From Anaerolineaceae bacterium (lineage in GTDB: Bacteria > Chloroflexota > Anaerolineae > Promineifilales > Promineifilaceae): 64,000 bases of DNA. The stretch spans positions 1 to 64,000 of the forward strand of contig PABI01000129.1 in the NCBI GenBank assembly GCA_002699125.1, read 5' to 3'. The notes beneath the pieces are model-generated. The model did no database searches. It was not told the DNA's origin and was given only the letters and a program-made list of their open reading frames with translations. Positions 35,792-50,000 of the stretch are shown piece after piece. Positions within the stretch are counted from its first letter, which is position 1, and the number at the start of each line of letters is the position of its first letter. The translations under genes were made by a program, and so were the position numbers.

Positions 35792-37579
35792 CTAATTACT
35801 CAAAACCGGCAGGCTGGGGAACGTAGCACTGTTGCTCACGTAATTGGCGTTCATCCAGCCGACGGTGCCGTTGGGCAGCCGCATTTTGAGCCAGGTGGTG
35901 TTGCCATTGCGGCCAATTAAGGTGACGGTTGTTCCGGCGGGAACGGCCGTAATCACCGGATAAGCCACGCCAGCCCCACTGCGCAAGTTTACATAATACG
36001 CATTGTAAATCGACCCCGTGCCGGTTGTGGGGGTTGATGGCGTTCCCGGCACGGTGCCTTGCCAGACCGGCATGTTGGCAATGTTCACGTTTGTTTGCAG
36101 ATAGTACGATTTGCCACTGACCCACGCCTTGGTGCCGTTAGACATGTTAATCTGTACCCAATTGCCATCGGCGCTGCGGTAGCCGCTCAGGTTCACCGTT
36201 TGGTTCTTCGACAGCGTCGTGATAATGCTGTACTGAATGCCAGGACCGGTGCGAACATTCAGCAGCGCGCTGACCACGGTGCCCGTACCGGCGGTTGGTG
36301 CCGATGGGGGCGTCGTTGGCGGCGTTGTGGGAGTGGAGGAAATGGGCGTCCAGCTTACTTCTACACGCGCACCACCAGTCGATTCATAATACTCCACTTG
36401 CAGCGGGACCGAGCCGTTGGGCAAATCGATATCGCCGGTGAACGTCTGTGGTTGATGATCGCTCCAGCCGTTGATAACCAACTGGCCATTTACCCACATG
36501 CGCACCCCGTCGTCTGACGTTGCCGTGAAGCGATACCGTCCGGCGACAAAGTTCAATGAACGCGTCCAGCGGGCCGAGAAGTTGTCGCTGTTTACGCTGT
36601 TTGCCGGTGAGCCACTGCCCCAGTTGAAGTTAACCTGGCTTTCATTGCGGGTGAGCACGGGCGAGCCGGTTAGATTTTTGTTGTTAAAGTATTGACCGGT
36701 CCAATCACCGCTGCCGCTGAGCTTAATCCAGCTCAGTTGGGCCTTTGCCCCACCGACGCTTTCAAAATACTCCATCTGGATGGGGATATTGCCACCGGGC
36801 AAATCAATTTCGGCCGTATAGCCAGTATTGCCATTTACCCATTGGTTGATGATAAGTTGGTTGTTCACCCAAAGGCGTACGCCATCATCAACCTGGACAG
36901 TAAAACGATATTTACCGGCGTCGAACAGTTGGGTTCGTGTCCAACGTGCCGAGAAGTTGTCAGCAACGACAGTAGCGGCAGGCGAGCCAACGCCCCAGTC
37001 AAAGTTGATATTTGCATCATCGCGCACCAGTATCGGACTACCGGAGAGGCTGGTGTTGTTGAAATATTCACCCTTCCAGTTAGCAATCGGCACAGGCGCA
37101 TTGCCGCCGATGGCTCCCCAGGACAGCTTGGCCACGGCCTTGCCGCCTGCTTCGTAATATTCCACCTTCACGTTGTGATCCCCGGCGTACAAAAAGACAT
37201 CGGCCGACAGGGTATGCACTTGGCTGTCCCACCACGAGTCGATGATAAGCACGTTATCTACGTAGACGCGCATGCCATCATCTGTGGTGGCCGTAAAGCG
37301 GTAGGTGCTGGAAGTCGGGAAGTTGATGCTGCGCGTCCAGCGGGCGGAGAATCTGTCCTTGTCGATGAGGGGGTCTGGCGTGCCATCGCCCCAATCTTTG
37401 TTCAAATCTGCCTCGCTGCGCTGCAAAACCGGCGTGCCGCTCAACGTTTTGTTGTTCCAATAAGTGGCCTGCCAGCTAGAGTCTGCTGCTAACAGCGGAT
37501 TGGCCGGAACAAAGGCCAATAAACTGCCCAACAGCATAGCGGCGGCCAGAAAAATCATAACCGTTCTTTGCTTTTTCAT
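35792..37579 (-). CDS. secreted protein with three PA14-like and two SH3-type domains
   Basis: A 595-residue exported protein beginning MKKQRTVMIFLAAAML; the frame is open for 41 more codons upstream but ATG 37579 has GAGGTGG just before it and a clear signal peptide. Three PA14-like beta domains follow (about 35-160, 165-285, 290-410), each with a W-x-x-x-Y-(F/W)-NN-x-x-L-(S/T)-G start, a DNFSARWTR segment and a DDGxRxWVN strand; PA14 domains commonly bind sugars. Two bacterial SH3 domains end the protein (LNVRTGPGIQYSIITTL; VNLRSGAGVAYPVITAV), typical for cell-wall attachment. Glycan binding at the envelope is the likely role. Confidence 0.9.
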   Translation of the reverse strand: MKKQRTVMIFLAAAMLLGSLLAFVPANPLLAADSSWQATYWNNKTLSGTPVLQRSEADLNKDWGDGTPDPLIDKDRFSARWTRSINFPTSSTYRFTATTDDGMRVYVDNVLIIDSWWDSQVHTLSADVFLYAGDHNVKVEYYEAGGKAVAKLSWGAIGGNAPVPIANWKGEYFNNTSLSGSPILVRDDANINFDWGVGSPAATVVADNFSARWTRTQLFDAGKYRFTVQVDDGVRLWVNNQLIINQWVNGNTGYTAEIDLPGGNIPIQMEYFESVGGAKAQLSWIKLSGSGDWTGQYFNNKNLTGSPVLTRNESQVNFNWGSGSPANSVNSDNFSARWTRSLNFVAGRYRFTATSDDGVRMWVNGQLVINGWSDHQPQTFTGDIDLPNGSVPLQVEYYESTGGARVEVSWTPISSTPTTPPTTPPSAPTAGTGTVVSALLNVRTGPGIQYSIITTLSKNQTVNLSGYRSADGNWVQINMSNGTKAWVSGKSYYLQTNVNIANMPVWQGTVPGTPSTPTTGTGSIYNAYYVNLRSGAGVAYPVITAVPAGTTVTLIGRNGNTTWLKMRLPNGTVGWMNANYVSNSATFPSLPVLSN

Positions 37580-38013
37580 GATCCACCTCGTTTTGCCCGA
37601 ACCAACGTAATTTAATGTTCGGGACCTATTGTCATCTAGGATGTCGTTTTTTAATTCAATTTTGTAACAGGCAATTTTGTAATGCGCATTCATTGCACGC
37701 ATTTGCTGGGGGAAGGGTCGCCAAAGAAGTGTGAGATTCAGAATACCGATTCCTCTGCCAAATGTAAAGAAATTATGAAATAAATTGGTGCTGGTTGCCT
37801 GACGGAATGGGTACGATACGGCCGTATATTTCTACGCTTTTACAGTCAGAATATCCCCAAAATCAACATAGTAGGATAACAGTCCCGTTTCTGCTGAATG
37901 TCATAAATTCTGACAGAACATTCGCCTAGCTTTTAGGTTTGGGGGGAGTTTTTCCCCGCGTATGGGAGTTACCCACCATTTACACCGAAATTAAGCAAAG
38001 AAGGAACGACATC
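37580..38013. other. divergent intergenic region
   Basis: This 434-bp gap separates the PA14/SH3 gene from the giant adhesin gene. It contains one ACGGCCGT (near 37817) and a nested inverted repeat GAATGTCA...TGACAGAACATTC near 37896-37923 that could be a regulator site. No gene was found. Confidence 0.45.
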
Positions 38014-41000
38014 ATGACGCCATTATTCATCGTACTAATTGTTTTTACCCTCGTACTTTTCATCACCGTTAAGAATCCATGGCATTGGCAACCTATTACC
38101 ACCAGCCGCCTAGGGCGACTGGCGTTAATCCTGTTTATTGCCGGTACCGCTATCGTTGCCAACAACAACTCTGTTTGGGCCCAGCCTGATCCGCCCCCCT
38201 TGCTGGAAATCACCAAAGATTTTGGCGGCAGTACTGCCCTTGATGTCCCCTCGGGTGAAGAGTTTACCTATTATATTGCTTATCGCTGCGCCAGCATCAC
38301 AAATGATTGTGTCAACACCACGATTACAGACGTGCTGCCACCTGAAGTGGTTTACGTAGAAGGTACCGGCCCCGTTGGCGACATTACAGGTATCAACTAT
38401 GACAGCGGCAGTCACATTGTCACCGTTGATTTTGTGGAACCATTAGGTGCAGGCTCCACTGGTATTCTAGAAATCACCGTTAAATTCCCGCCGGGAACGC
38501 TGCCGGGGACAACGGCCGTAAACCAGGCCACCAGCTCCACCGACGGCGGTACCTTCGATAGTGGACTGGTGACCGCCACCGCCACTGGTGCGTTTGAAAT
38601 GTATATCGACAAAAGAGTGGCCAACGATTTTGACGACGGCGTCATTGGCACTGATTTCACCACCAACTACTCACTCAACGTGTGTAATCCGGACGAATTT
38701 GGCGGAGTCAACCTGACCAACGTCACCATCACCGATACCCTGCCTGCCGAGGCCACCTTCGTGAGCGCCAGCCCCACTGGTTTTTATGATTCTGGCACCC
38801 ATTCCATTGTTTGGACCCATCTTGGCAACGGGGGTACCTTACCAGACGTGATTCCCGTGACGTCCGGCTGTTCTCTAACCCTAAACGTCATGGTGCGCTT
38901 TGATCCCAATGGTCGCGACGACACGCCAGCCACCGGTGATGAACCGGTCGCCGGCAATACCGCCATCAACACGATGGACATCATCGGGTCGCCCGAAGAT
39001 GGCTCACCCGATTTTATTGCCACCGATCCGGTTGGCATTTTGCTGATTGAACCTTATTTTGATGATGGCAACGGCAAAAACGCAGGCAGCCCCTCCAGCT
39101 ACATCGGCCGTCCCATCGAAGAGCTGCCCGGCGGTGACGTCAACTATGCCGTCAGCTACACTAACGAGGGCACGATTACGGCTACCAACGTCACGGTTAC
39201 AGATGTTCTGCCCTCCCAGGTGCGGGTAGAATCCATCCAAATTTCCCCCGTCGTTGATCCGGTCCATGGATTTTACGAGACGAATAACAACCCTGGTGCC
39301 TGGCTGCCTTTCCCCGGCAATGGGTATACGGTTGGGGTAACAGTGCCGGTGACAATGGCCGTTACCGCCACTCCCATCGATATCGAATTGACCCCCGGTG
39401 ATTACCTCACCGGCATCCGCTGGGAGCTGGGCGATGTGCCTCCTGGCACGCCTACCTGGTCGGCTAACATCGCCACGTTTATCGATCCTGGCGTGGCCGG
39501 GAATGTGACCTTTGCCAACTGTGCCACAACTTTTGCCGACTACGTTGAAGGTGGCACGCCCGATACGTCAACCAACAATTACTGCGTTAACGTCACCACC
39601 ATAGAGACTCGGGCTATTCCTCGCGTGCGCAAAACCACCAGCGACGACAGCCTGCTGCCCGGCGAGGTGACCCAATTTACACTGGAAGTTTACAATCCCA
39701 GCGAAGCCCACAACAACGTCGTGGCCCCGCTGACCCTCGCTGACCTGCTGCCGGAGCGGCTGGAACTGGTTGTACCGGATGTGACAATATCCAGCGGTTA
39801 CAGCGTACCCACCGCCACGCAAATTTTAGACGGTGACTGGTTTACCTTCTCCGCCACCGACGGCGCGCCGGCTCCCACCTACGTTTTTACCCCCACCTTC
39901 AACGCCCAAAACGACACCCTGCTGCGCTGGCAGTGGGACGCCCCCTACGAAATGGCTCCCGGCGAAGCGATCGCCATCAACTTTTATGCCCGCGTCCTCG
40001 ACTACACTATCCCACAAAGCCTGGCCAATGAAGGCATTATATTGTGGGACGATGCGGCAACCACCAATGCCCTGGCTTGCGACGGCAGCGACGGCGTCAG
40101 CGGCTATACCGACGGCGATGATGTCGATCAGGATAGCGACGTTGGCGAAAGCGGCTGTTTTGTCACCACCCCTGTTGTTGTCGAAGCCTTTCTGGCGATG
40201 GATTCGCAAAAATTTGTCGATGGCACCCTGGACGTAAATCCTGGTTGGACTGATTACGATTACACCGTCACCGGCGGTGCCGTCGATTGGCGTATGATCA
40301 TCACCAACACCAGCAACGTGACCGCCACCAACATCGTGGCGTACGATGTTTTCCCCCACGTTGGCGATACCGGCACGATTGATCTCTCCAGCCGGGGCAG
40401 CCAATGGCGGCCACATCTCATCTTCCCCATCACCGACACGATGGGCCTGCCTATGACCATTTCCTACAGCCAGAGCACCAACCCGTGCCGCCCGGAAATT
40501 TTGCCCAGCGGTCCGGCGGGCTGTACCGACGACTGGTCTGCCACACCCCCGGCCGACATTACCACGGTGCAGGCGGTTCGTTTTGAATTTTGCGACAGCG
40601 GCGGCTGCCTGGAACTGCCGCCCGATAACGGTGCCGGCGGCGGTACGCTGGAATTTAACTGGCACATGGTGGCCCCGAACAATGCGGCCGTTGGCGATGT
40701 GGCCTGGAACTCGTTTGGCTTTACGGCCGAAGGCGGCGGCCTGAAGCTGCTGCCCTCAGAACCACTGCGCGTCGGCATTGAGCTGGCGGCCAACACGCTG
40801 CCCGGCTACTCCATTGGTGATTACGTCTGGCTGGATTTGGTCGGCCGGCAGGATGATGGTATTCAACAGCCGGAAGAAACGGGCCTCAGCGGCGTGCGCG
40901 TGGAGCTGTGGGATGCCGACACAAACACGCTGCTCGATTTCCGCACCACTGGCCCGGATGGCAATGGCGATCCCGGGTATTATGAATTTATCAACGTGCC

Positions 41001-44000
41001 CAATGGCAATTATTTCATTCGTTTCTTCCAGCCGCAGGATGGGCTAAGCTACACGTTTAGTCCCGGCGAGCAGGGGGCGGATACGGCCGTAGATTCCAAC
41101 GGCATCACCTCCGACACAGATCCCACCTTTGGCCCCTACATCCAGACCAATCCATTCACCATTTTGGACGCCGACGATTACACCATCGACCAGGGCATGT
41201 GGATTGAAGCCGACTATGGCGATGCCCCGGCTGCCTACCCCGTTGAAGCCGACTCGCAGGCCAATCCGGCCGATGCCGCCCGGCACATCATCGTGCCTAA
41301 CTTCTACCTGGGCAGCAGCGTCGATGCCGAAACGGATGGTCAGCCTGATGCCAACGCCTGGGGTGACGACAACGAGGGCAACGACGACGAAGATGGCGTG
41401 ACCTTTGAAGATTATATTGGAACGGCCGTAAACCCAACGGCCGTTATGACCATCGGCGATGCCAATGATATCACCGTTAATACAACCGTTCCGGCCGGCA
41501 CAACCGGTTACTTAAACGCCTGGATCGATTTCAACGGCGATGGCGATTGGACCGATGCCGGCGAACAAATCGCCACAGATATGCCTTCAACTGGTGGCCT
41601 CCTTAATTTCTCGGTAAATCCGGCTGCCACTGTAACCACAGGGAAAACATATGCGCGATTCCGATTCAGTACAGAGTCTGGTTTATTATCCACAGGGTCA
41701 GCCCTGGATGGGGAAGTCGAAGATTACGTCGTGCAATTTGTGCCCCAACCGGTCAAATCCATTATCGATACCTCAGAGACGCATACGAGCGGCACAAGCC
41801 CCATCACCATTGGTGAAATCGTTCGCTATCGCTTAGAAGTCACCGTGCCCGAAGGCACCATGACCGCTTTTGAAATTGAAGACCATTTGCCGCCTGGTTT
41901 GCAATACCTGGATGATGGCACAGCCAGCGTCAGTTGGACAGCAGATACCCCTATCACCCATGCCCCCTTGACCGTCAGCGGCAGCCCGTTCAGCAGTGGC
42001 ACCAACCCCACGTTTGAATTGGGCACGGTCACCAACAATGACGATGACATCAATGCGGAACTGATTATCGTCGAGTTCAATGCCCTCCTCTTAAACGAAA
42101 TCAATAATACAAACGATTCTGCCAGCAATGCCAACCGTCGCCGCAATAATTTTGACGTGCGCTACAATAACTATATAGACCGCTCCAACAATGTAGACAC
42201 ACGCATTGCTGAACCCTATGTGACGATTGCTAAAAGTGTGACCACCACCCCCACGGATGCGGGAGACACAGTTGTTTATGAGCTGGTGGCTACAGCAGGC
42301 ACGGGAACCTATGTCAGCACCGCCTTTGATATTAACATTACAGATTTGTTGGACGATGATTTGATGCTGGTTAGCGTGGTTACGTCTGAACCGGTGTATG
42401 CAACGGCCGTTGATAACTCCAACATCCTCGGAAACCAGGTCGATGTCGATTTTGATGAGTTGCGTCCAGGCGATTCTGTGACTGTAACGGTTACAGCAAC
42501 CGTTAATTCCACGGCCGAATCTGGCGAAACTATTCCCAATAGTGCAAACCTGACCCACACCAGCCTGCCCGGACCAAACGGCACAACAGGCAACACAACC
42601 GGGTCCGATACCCCCGGCACTTCTGGCCAGAACAACGGTGAGCGGGACGGCAGCGCCTCGCCAACGCATAATGATTACCACGATACGGATAATCAAGATG
42701 TGGACCTGGCTGAACCAACTTTTGACAAACAACTGTCGCCAACGACGTACACCATTGGTGAAAACATCACCTTTGACCTTTTGGTGACTTTACCGGAAGG
42801 TGTGACTGAAGATTTGGTTATCGTCGATGACCTCCCTGTTGGATTAAATTATGTCAGTCATACTGTTGTGACGACGGCCGTTGCCAGCGGTGGTTTATTG
42901 GCCGCCGATTTTAACGGCACGCTGGCCGCGCCCACCGTTTCTGCCCCCGGCGGTGATGGTGTTGATGTGAGCTGGAACTTTGGCGACACTACAACGGCTG
43001 GCGACAATGTAACCAGCAATAATAGCTTCTTGATACGGGTAACGGCCGTTGTCCTTGATGTCTTCAGTAACCAAACCGGAGATACGCTCACCAACACAGG
43101 CACCTTAACCTATACCCGTAATGGCTCATCGCGAGACATCGTTGACAGCGAAGATGTCAATCTCATTGAACCTGTTTTGATGATTGATAAAAACCTGGTG
43201 ACCCCTGTTCCTTCGCCACTGGATGCCGGGACCGACATCAGCTACGAAATTGTGCTGCAACACGCTGGCGCAAGTCTGGCCGATGCCTATGATGTGGTTG
43301 TTGCCGATGCTGTGCCCTCGCAATTATTCAATGTGCGCAACGTCAATGTGTCTGCCACAGGCATCGCTGCGCCCGACTTTGATTTAACGGGCAATGATAT
43401 TCGGGTGCCTTCTGTCGGCACAGGGACATTTGATTTACCACAGGGGGCAACCGTTACGATTACGTTTGATGCTACCATTGGTGGAACGGCCGTTCCCGGT
43501 CAGGACATCGACAATACGGCCGCCGCCACCTGGACATCGCTTGATGGCAGCCCGCCGGAAGAACGTCACGGTGGCGCCACCGATCCCGATGGCAGCGACT
43601 ATTACAACAACGGCAGCGGCAGCGCCACCGACGACTACGAAACGGCCGATACCGCCACCCTGACGGTAGACGGCACTGCCACCACAAAAGCGCTTGTCGC
43701 CACATCAGCCGGTCACACCAGCGGCAGCAACGTCACCCTTGGTGAGGTGGTGACCTACACCATCACCACCACCGTGGCTGAAGGCACCGTGCCTTCGCTG
43801 GAGATCATCGACAATTTGCCGCCTGGGCTTGAATATGTGTCGGGAACAGCCGGTGTCGATGACACCGGCTTCAACGGCACACTGCCCAACCCCACCATCA
43901 CTCCAGACGGCGGCAGCGGCGGCGACGTCACCTTCACTTTTAGCGGGTTTACCGTTCCTGCCGATAATGATCCAACCAACAACAGCTTCTCTGTGCAGCT

Positions 44001-47000
44001 GCAAGCCGTGGTGCTGGACGTTCCCGGCAATGATGGTGTCAATCCTGGCCAAACCACCCTTACCAACAACGCCACCGTGCAGATTGGCTCCGGCACGCCG
44101 GAAACGGTTCCCCCCGTCGATGTCACCGTGGTAGAACCGCAAATTGTCATTACAAAAGATTTTGACAAAACACAGATCACGCCGAACGAATCAACCGTGG
44201 TGACGCTGGTTGTAGAAAACAGAGGCACATCGACCGCTTTTGATTTGGTTATAGAAGACCCGCTGGACGACAGCGTTTTCACCAACGTCACCGAAGGAAC
44301 AACGCCTGCCGGATGGACATTCTCTACGTCTTCCTCTGGTGGTGACACCATAGTGCGTTACGATCTCGATGCGGGCGACGCATTGCCGGTCGGTGCTTCG
44401 GTAACATTTACCTTTACAGTCACCATGCACCCCGACTTGGCCCCAAGTCCACCCAATGTCAACAACGTGGCTACCGTCACAGACGCCTCAACTTTAGATA
44501 GCACGGTCAATGACGGTGATGAAGACAACGCCACCAACATTGATGAAGAACGAGAATACACAACCGATGACAATGACGATTTAGAAATCATCGTGCCGGA
44601 CCTCGTTTTGACCAAAACAAATGGCGTCACCTACGTTTCTCCGGGTGATTTGGTTGTTTATGACCTCAACGTTGAAAATGTTGGCGGTGCCGATGCCACC
44701 GGTGTGGTCATTACTGAAACTGTACCGGCCAACGCCACATTCAACCTGGCAAGCAGCAGTGCCACCTGGGCTGGCTGCGCCGACGGTGCCGCCGCCGGCA
44801 CAACCTGTATCTTGACGATCGGCGATCTGAACAGTGGTGACGACACAACCGTTCAGTTTGCCGTCAATATTGATGATCCGTTGCCGGCCAATACGGCCGA
44901 CATTACCAATACGGCCGTAACCGGCGACGATGGCACAAAGGGCAACGACCCGACGCCACCCAACAACACCGACGATCATACCGATACCGTCACCGCAGCC
45001 ATTGGCGATTACGTCTGGGAAGATTTAAACGCAAATGGCACGCAGGACGATGGCAACACCGGCATCAACGGCGTCACTGTCAACCTCTATCTCGATGATG
45101 GCGATGGGATTCCCGAACCGGGTTTGGATGATGGTGCGCCTGTTGCCACAACTGTTACCATCAATGATGGTGGTGGCAGCCCTGGTTATTACATTTTTGA
45201 TAACCTCATCCCCGATGATTACTTTGTTGAATTTGTTGCCCCCGCTGGCTATGCTGAAAGCCCTCAAGACCAGGGCGGGAACGATACGGCCGATTCTGAT
45301 GCCGACGTGGTGACCGGTGTAACGGCCGTCACTACCCTGGACCCCGGCGAACGAGACATGACCTGGGACGCCGGTTACTTCCAGCCCGTCTCCCTCGGCA
45401 ATCGCGTTTGGCTCGATGCCAATGCCGACGGCGATCAAGACGGCGGTGAAACGAATATTGCCGGTGTAGAGTTGGCCCTCTTTTTAGCCGATGGCACCAC
45501 GCCAGCCGTCGATGTTGATGGCGTCGCCGTTGTCAATGAAATCACCGATGGTAGTGGCACGTACAACTTCACCAATCTGCCGCCCGGCAGCTACGTTGTT
45601 CAAGTACTCCCTTCCAACTGGAACGCGGGCAACGTATTTGGCACCGGTGGCACCCACGCAGGCGCGCTAGGCAGCCCCGGCGCTGGTGCCGACGACCAGG
45701 ACAACACCGACGACAACGGCAACAATGATGGTGTTGCGGCCTTGGGGTCCGGTGTGCAAAGCGGGGTGATTAACCTCACCATCAATGGCGAACCTACTTT
45801 AGAAGATCCCCAAGAAACCATCGCCGACAACGACAGCGACCTGACAATTGATTTTGGCTTCTACCAGCCCGTTTCCCTCGGTAACCGCGTTTGGTTCGAT
45901 GAAGATGGCGACGGTGTCCAGGATGCCGGCGAACCCAATATCGAAAATGTTGAAGTAGCCCTTTACCTGGCTGATGGTGTTACGCCGGCCGTGGATGTCG
46001 CCGGCAATGCTGTTGCCAATGTAACAACCGATGCAAACGGCTACTACAACTTCGGCAACCTGCCGCCAGGTGATTACGTGGTCGAAATCACGGCCACCAA
46101 CTGGAATGCAGGCAACGTATTTGGCACAGGCGGCACCTACGCAGGTGCTGTTGGTAGCCCCGGCGCTGGTGCAGATGACCAGGACAATACAGACGATAAT
46201 GGTGATAGTGACGGAACGGCCGCTTCCGGCGGTGTTCAAAGCAGCGTCATTACCCTTGCTGCGCAAACAGAACCAACATCTGAAGATGCCCAGGAAACGG
46301 CACCCGATAACAACAGTGACCTCACCATTGACTTCGGCTTCTACCAACCCGTTTCCCTCGGTAACCGCGTCTGGTTCGATGAAAATGGCGACGGTGTGCA
46401 AGATGCCGGTGAACCGGATATTCAGGGCGTCGAAATGGCTCTCTTCTTGTCTGATGGCACAATCCCGGCCGTTGATGTCGATGGCAATGCGGTTAGTAAT
46501 GTTACAACCGATGGAAACGGTTACTACAACTTCGGCAACCTGCCGCCAGGTAATTACGTTGTGGAAATGATTGCCGTCAACTGGAATGCCGGCAACGTAT
46601 TTGGCACGGGTGGCATCTACGAAGGTGCTGTCGGCAGCCCCGGCGTTGGCGCAGACGACCAGGACAACACAGACGACAATGGAGACAATGACGGAACGGC
46701 CGCTTCCAGCGGCGTTCAGAGTAGTGTCATTAGCCTCATCAGCAACGATGAACCCACACTAGAAGACGCGCAAGAAGCAACCGCCAACAACAACAGCGAT
46801 CTCACCATTGACTTTGGGGTTTACCAACCCGTGTCTCTCGGTAACCGTGTCTGGTTCGACGTGGATGCAGATGGCGTTCAAGATGCCGGCGAAACTGGCA
46901 TCCCCGGTGTGGAGGTTGCCCTCTTCTTGGCCGATGGCACAACCCCGGCGCGCGACGTCGATAATGCTCTTCTCGGCGCACGCACGACCGATGCATCCGG

Positions 47001-50000
47001 TTATTACAATTTTGACAACTTGCCGCCAGGCGAGTATGTGGTTGAAATTGTGGCCAATAACTGGACCGGTGCCAATGTCTTTGGCCCTACAGGCGCTTAT
47101 GCCAACGCGCTGGGCAGCCCTGGCCTGGGTGCCGATAATCAAAACAACACCGATGACAACGGCAACAATGACGGAACGGCCGCTTCCGCCGGTGTGCAAA
47201 GCAGCGTAATTAGCCTCATCAGCAACGATGAGCCCACGTTAGAAGACAGCCAGGAAGCCAGCGCCGACAACAACAGTGACCTAACCATTGACTTCGGTTT
47301 CTATTTACCCGTTTCCATCGGTAACCGTGTCTGGCTCGATACCAATGCCAACGGCGTGCAAGACGCCGGCGAAAATGGCATCCAGGGTGTCGAACTGGCC
47401 CTCTTCTTGTCTGATGGCACAACGCCGGCGGTCGATATGAATGGCGCAGCCGTGACAAACATTACCACGGATGCATCCGGTTACTACAACTTCAACAATC
47501 TGCCTCCGGGCGATTATGTGGTTGAAGTTGTTGCCACAAACTGGAACGCAGGCAACATATTTGGCGCCGGTGGCACCTATGAAGATGCTTTAGGCAGCCC
47601 CGGTGTTGGTGCGGATGATCAAAACAACACAGATGACAATGGCAACAATGACGGAACGGCCGCTTCTGCCGGTGTACAAAGCGGCGTGATTGAACTGCGT
47701 AGTGCCCAAGAACCAGTCGATGAAGATGTGCAAGAAGCCGTATCCAACAACAACAGCGATCTCACCATCGACTTCGGCTTTTACCAACTGGCATCCATAG
47801 GCGACTACGTCTGGCTCGATGCTAACCAGGACGGACTCCAAGATAGTGACGAATTTGGTATCCCCAATGTCACCGTCACCCTTTACGACACGACTGATGC
47901 CGTCATCGATACAACAACGACAGATGCCTATGGCTTTTATTACTTCACTGACCTGACGCCAGATGATTACTACATTGTCGTCACCTCCCCTGCCGGCTAC
48001 TCTGTAACGTCACACGATCAAGGTGTGGACGACACCGTTGATAGTGATATCGATGGCAGCGGTCGAACAGCGGATACGACTTTGGACAGTAATGAAGATG
48101 ATCCCACCTGGGACGCCGGTCTTTACATTGATCCGGCCAGCATTGGCGACTTTGTCTGGCTGGACGCCAATCAAGACGGCATTCAGGACGGCGGCGAACT
48201 GGGCATCGGTGGCGTGACGGTGGAACTGTATGACAGCAGCGACAACCTGATCGATACCACCACAACCCTGGGTGACGGCAGCTACAGCTTCACCAACCTG
48301 CCCCCCGGTGACTACTACATCGTGGTGACGCCACCGGCTGGCTACAGCATCAGCCCGCAGGACCAGACTGGGGAAACGGCCGATTCCGACATCGACGGCT
48401 CAGGTCAAACCGCCACAACGACCCTCGATCCCAACGAAAATGATCCCACCTGGGACGCTGGTCTCTACATCCTGCCCGCCAGCCTGGGCGACTACGTCTG
48501 GCTGGACGCTAACCTGAACGGCGTGCAGGATGCTGGCGAATACGGTGTGCCCGGCGTCACGGTGAATCTGTACGACAGCAGCGACACCTTCATCGCTACC
48601 ACCACAACCGACGCCTTGGGCAACTACAGCTTCACCAACCTGGCCCCGGCTGGCTATCACATCGAAGTCGTGCCGCCTGCTGGCTACACCATCACCGGGC
48701 AAGACCAGGGCGGTGACGACACGCTGGACAGCGACATCAACCCGTCCACTGGGCTCAGTATCAACACGACGCTCGCTTCCGGCGAAAACGATCCCACCTG
48801 GGATGCTGGGCTGCACATCACGCCCGCCGGCATCGGTGACTTTGTCTGGTTAGATGCCAATCAAGATGGCATTCAGGATGGTGACGAGTACGGCATTGGA
48901 GGTGTCACGGTTGAGCTGTACAACAGCAGCGGCAACCTGATAGATACCACCACAACCGACGGAAACGGTGGCTACAGCTTCACTAACTTGCCACCCGGCG
49001 ATTACTACGTGGTGGTCACGCCGCCCGCAGGCTACACCATCGTGGCCCAAAATCAGGGTGACGATACGTTGGACAGCGACATCGATCCGACGCCCGGCCC
49101 CACATTCGGCCAAACCGACACCACAACGCTCGACCCCAACGAAAACGATCCCACCTGGGACGGGGGCCTTTACACCCAACCTGCCGGCCTGGGCGACATC
49201 GTCTGGCTGGACGCCGATCAGGACGGTATTCAGGACGGCGACGAGTTCGGCGTGCCTGGCGTGACGGTTAATCTATACGACAGCGCGGACACGTTCATCG
49301 GCTCGACAACGACGGATGCGTTCGGCCAGTACGGCTTCGCCAACCTGCCGCCCGGCGATTATTACGTCGAGATGGTGCCGCCTGCCGGTTATACCATCAC
49401 CCTGCAAGACCAGGGCGGTGATGAAACGGCCGATTCCGACATCAACACCGGCACTGGCCGAACCATCGTCACCAACCTGGTTGCCGGCGAGAACGATCCC
49501 ACCTGGGATGGCGGCCTTTACATCATCCCCGCCAGTCTGGGCGACTTCGTCTGGCTGGATGCCAACCAAGACGGCCTGCAAGTCGCCAACGAGTTTGGCG
49601 TGCCCAACGTCACCGTCAACCTGTACGACGCCAGCGACAACCTGCTGGACACAACCACCACCGACGCCTACGGCGGCTACAGCTTCACCAACCTGCCGCC
49701 CGGCGACTACTACGTAGAAATGATCCCGCCCGCCGGCTACACTATCACCAGCCAGGATGCGGGTGATGATGCACTGGACAGCGACATCAACGGCAGCGGT
49801 CAAACGATCATCACTACGCTGGCTTCCGGCCAAAATGATCCCACCTGGGATGGTGGTCTTTACACTCAACCGGTCAGCCTGGGCGACTATGTCTGGCTGG
49901 ATGCCAACCTTAACGGCACGCAGGACTTCAACGAAGGCGGCGTCATTGCCGTAACGGTGAGCCTGTACGACGGCAGCGGCAATCTGCTGGACAGCACCTC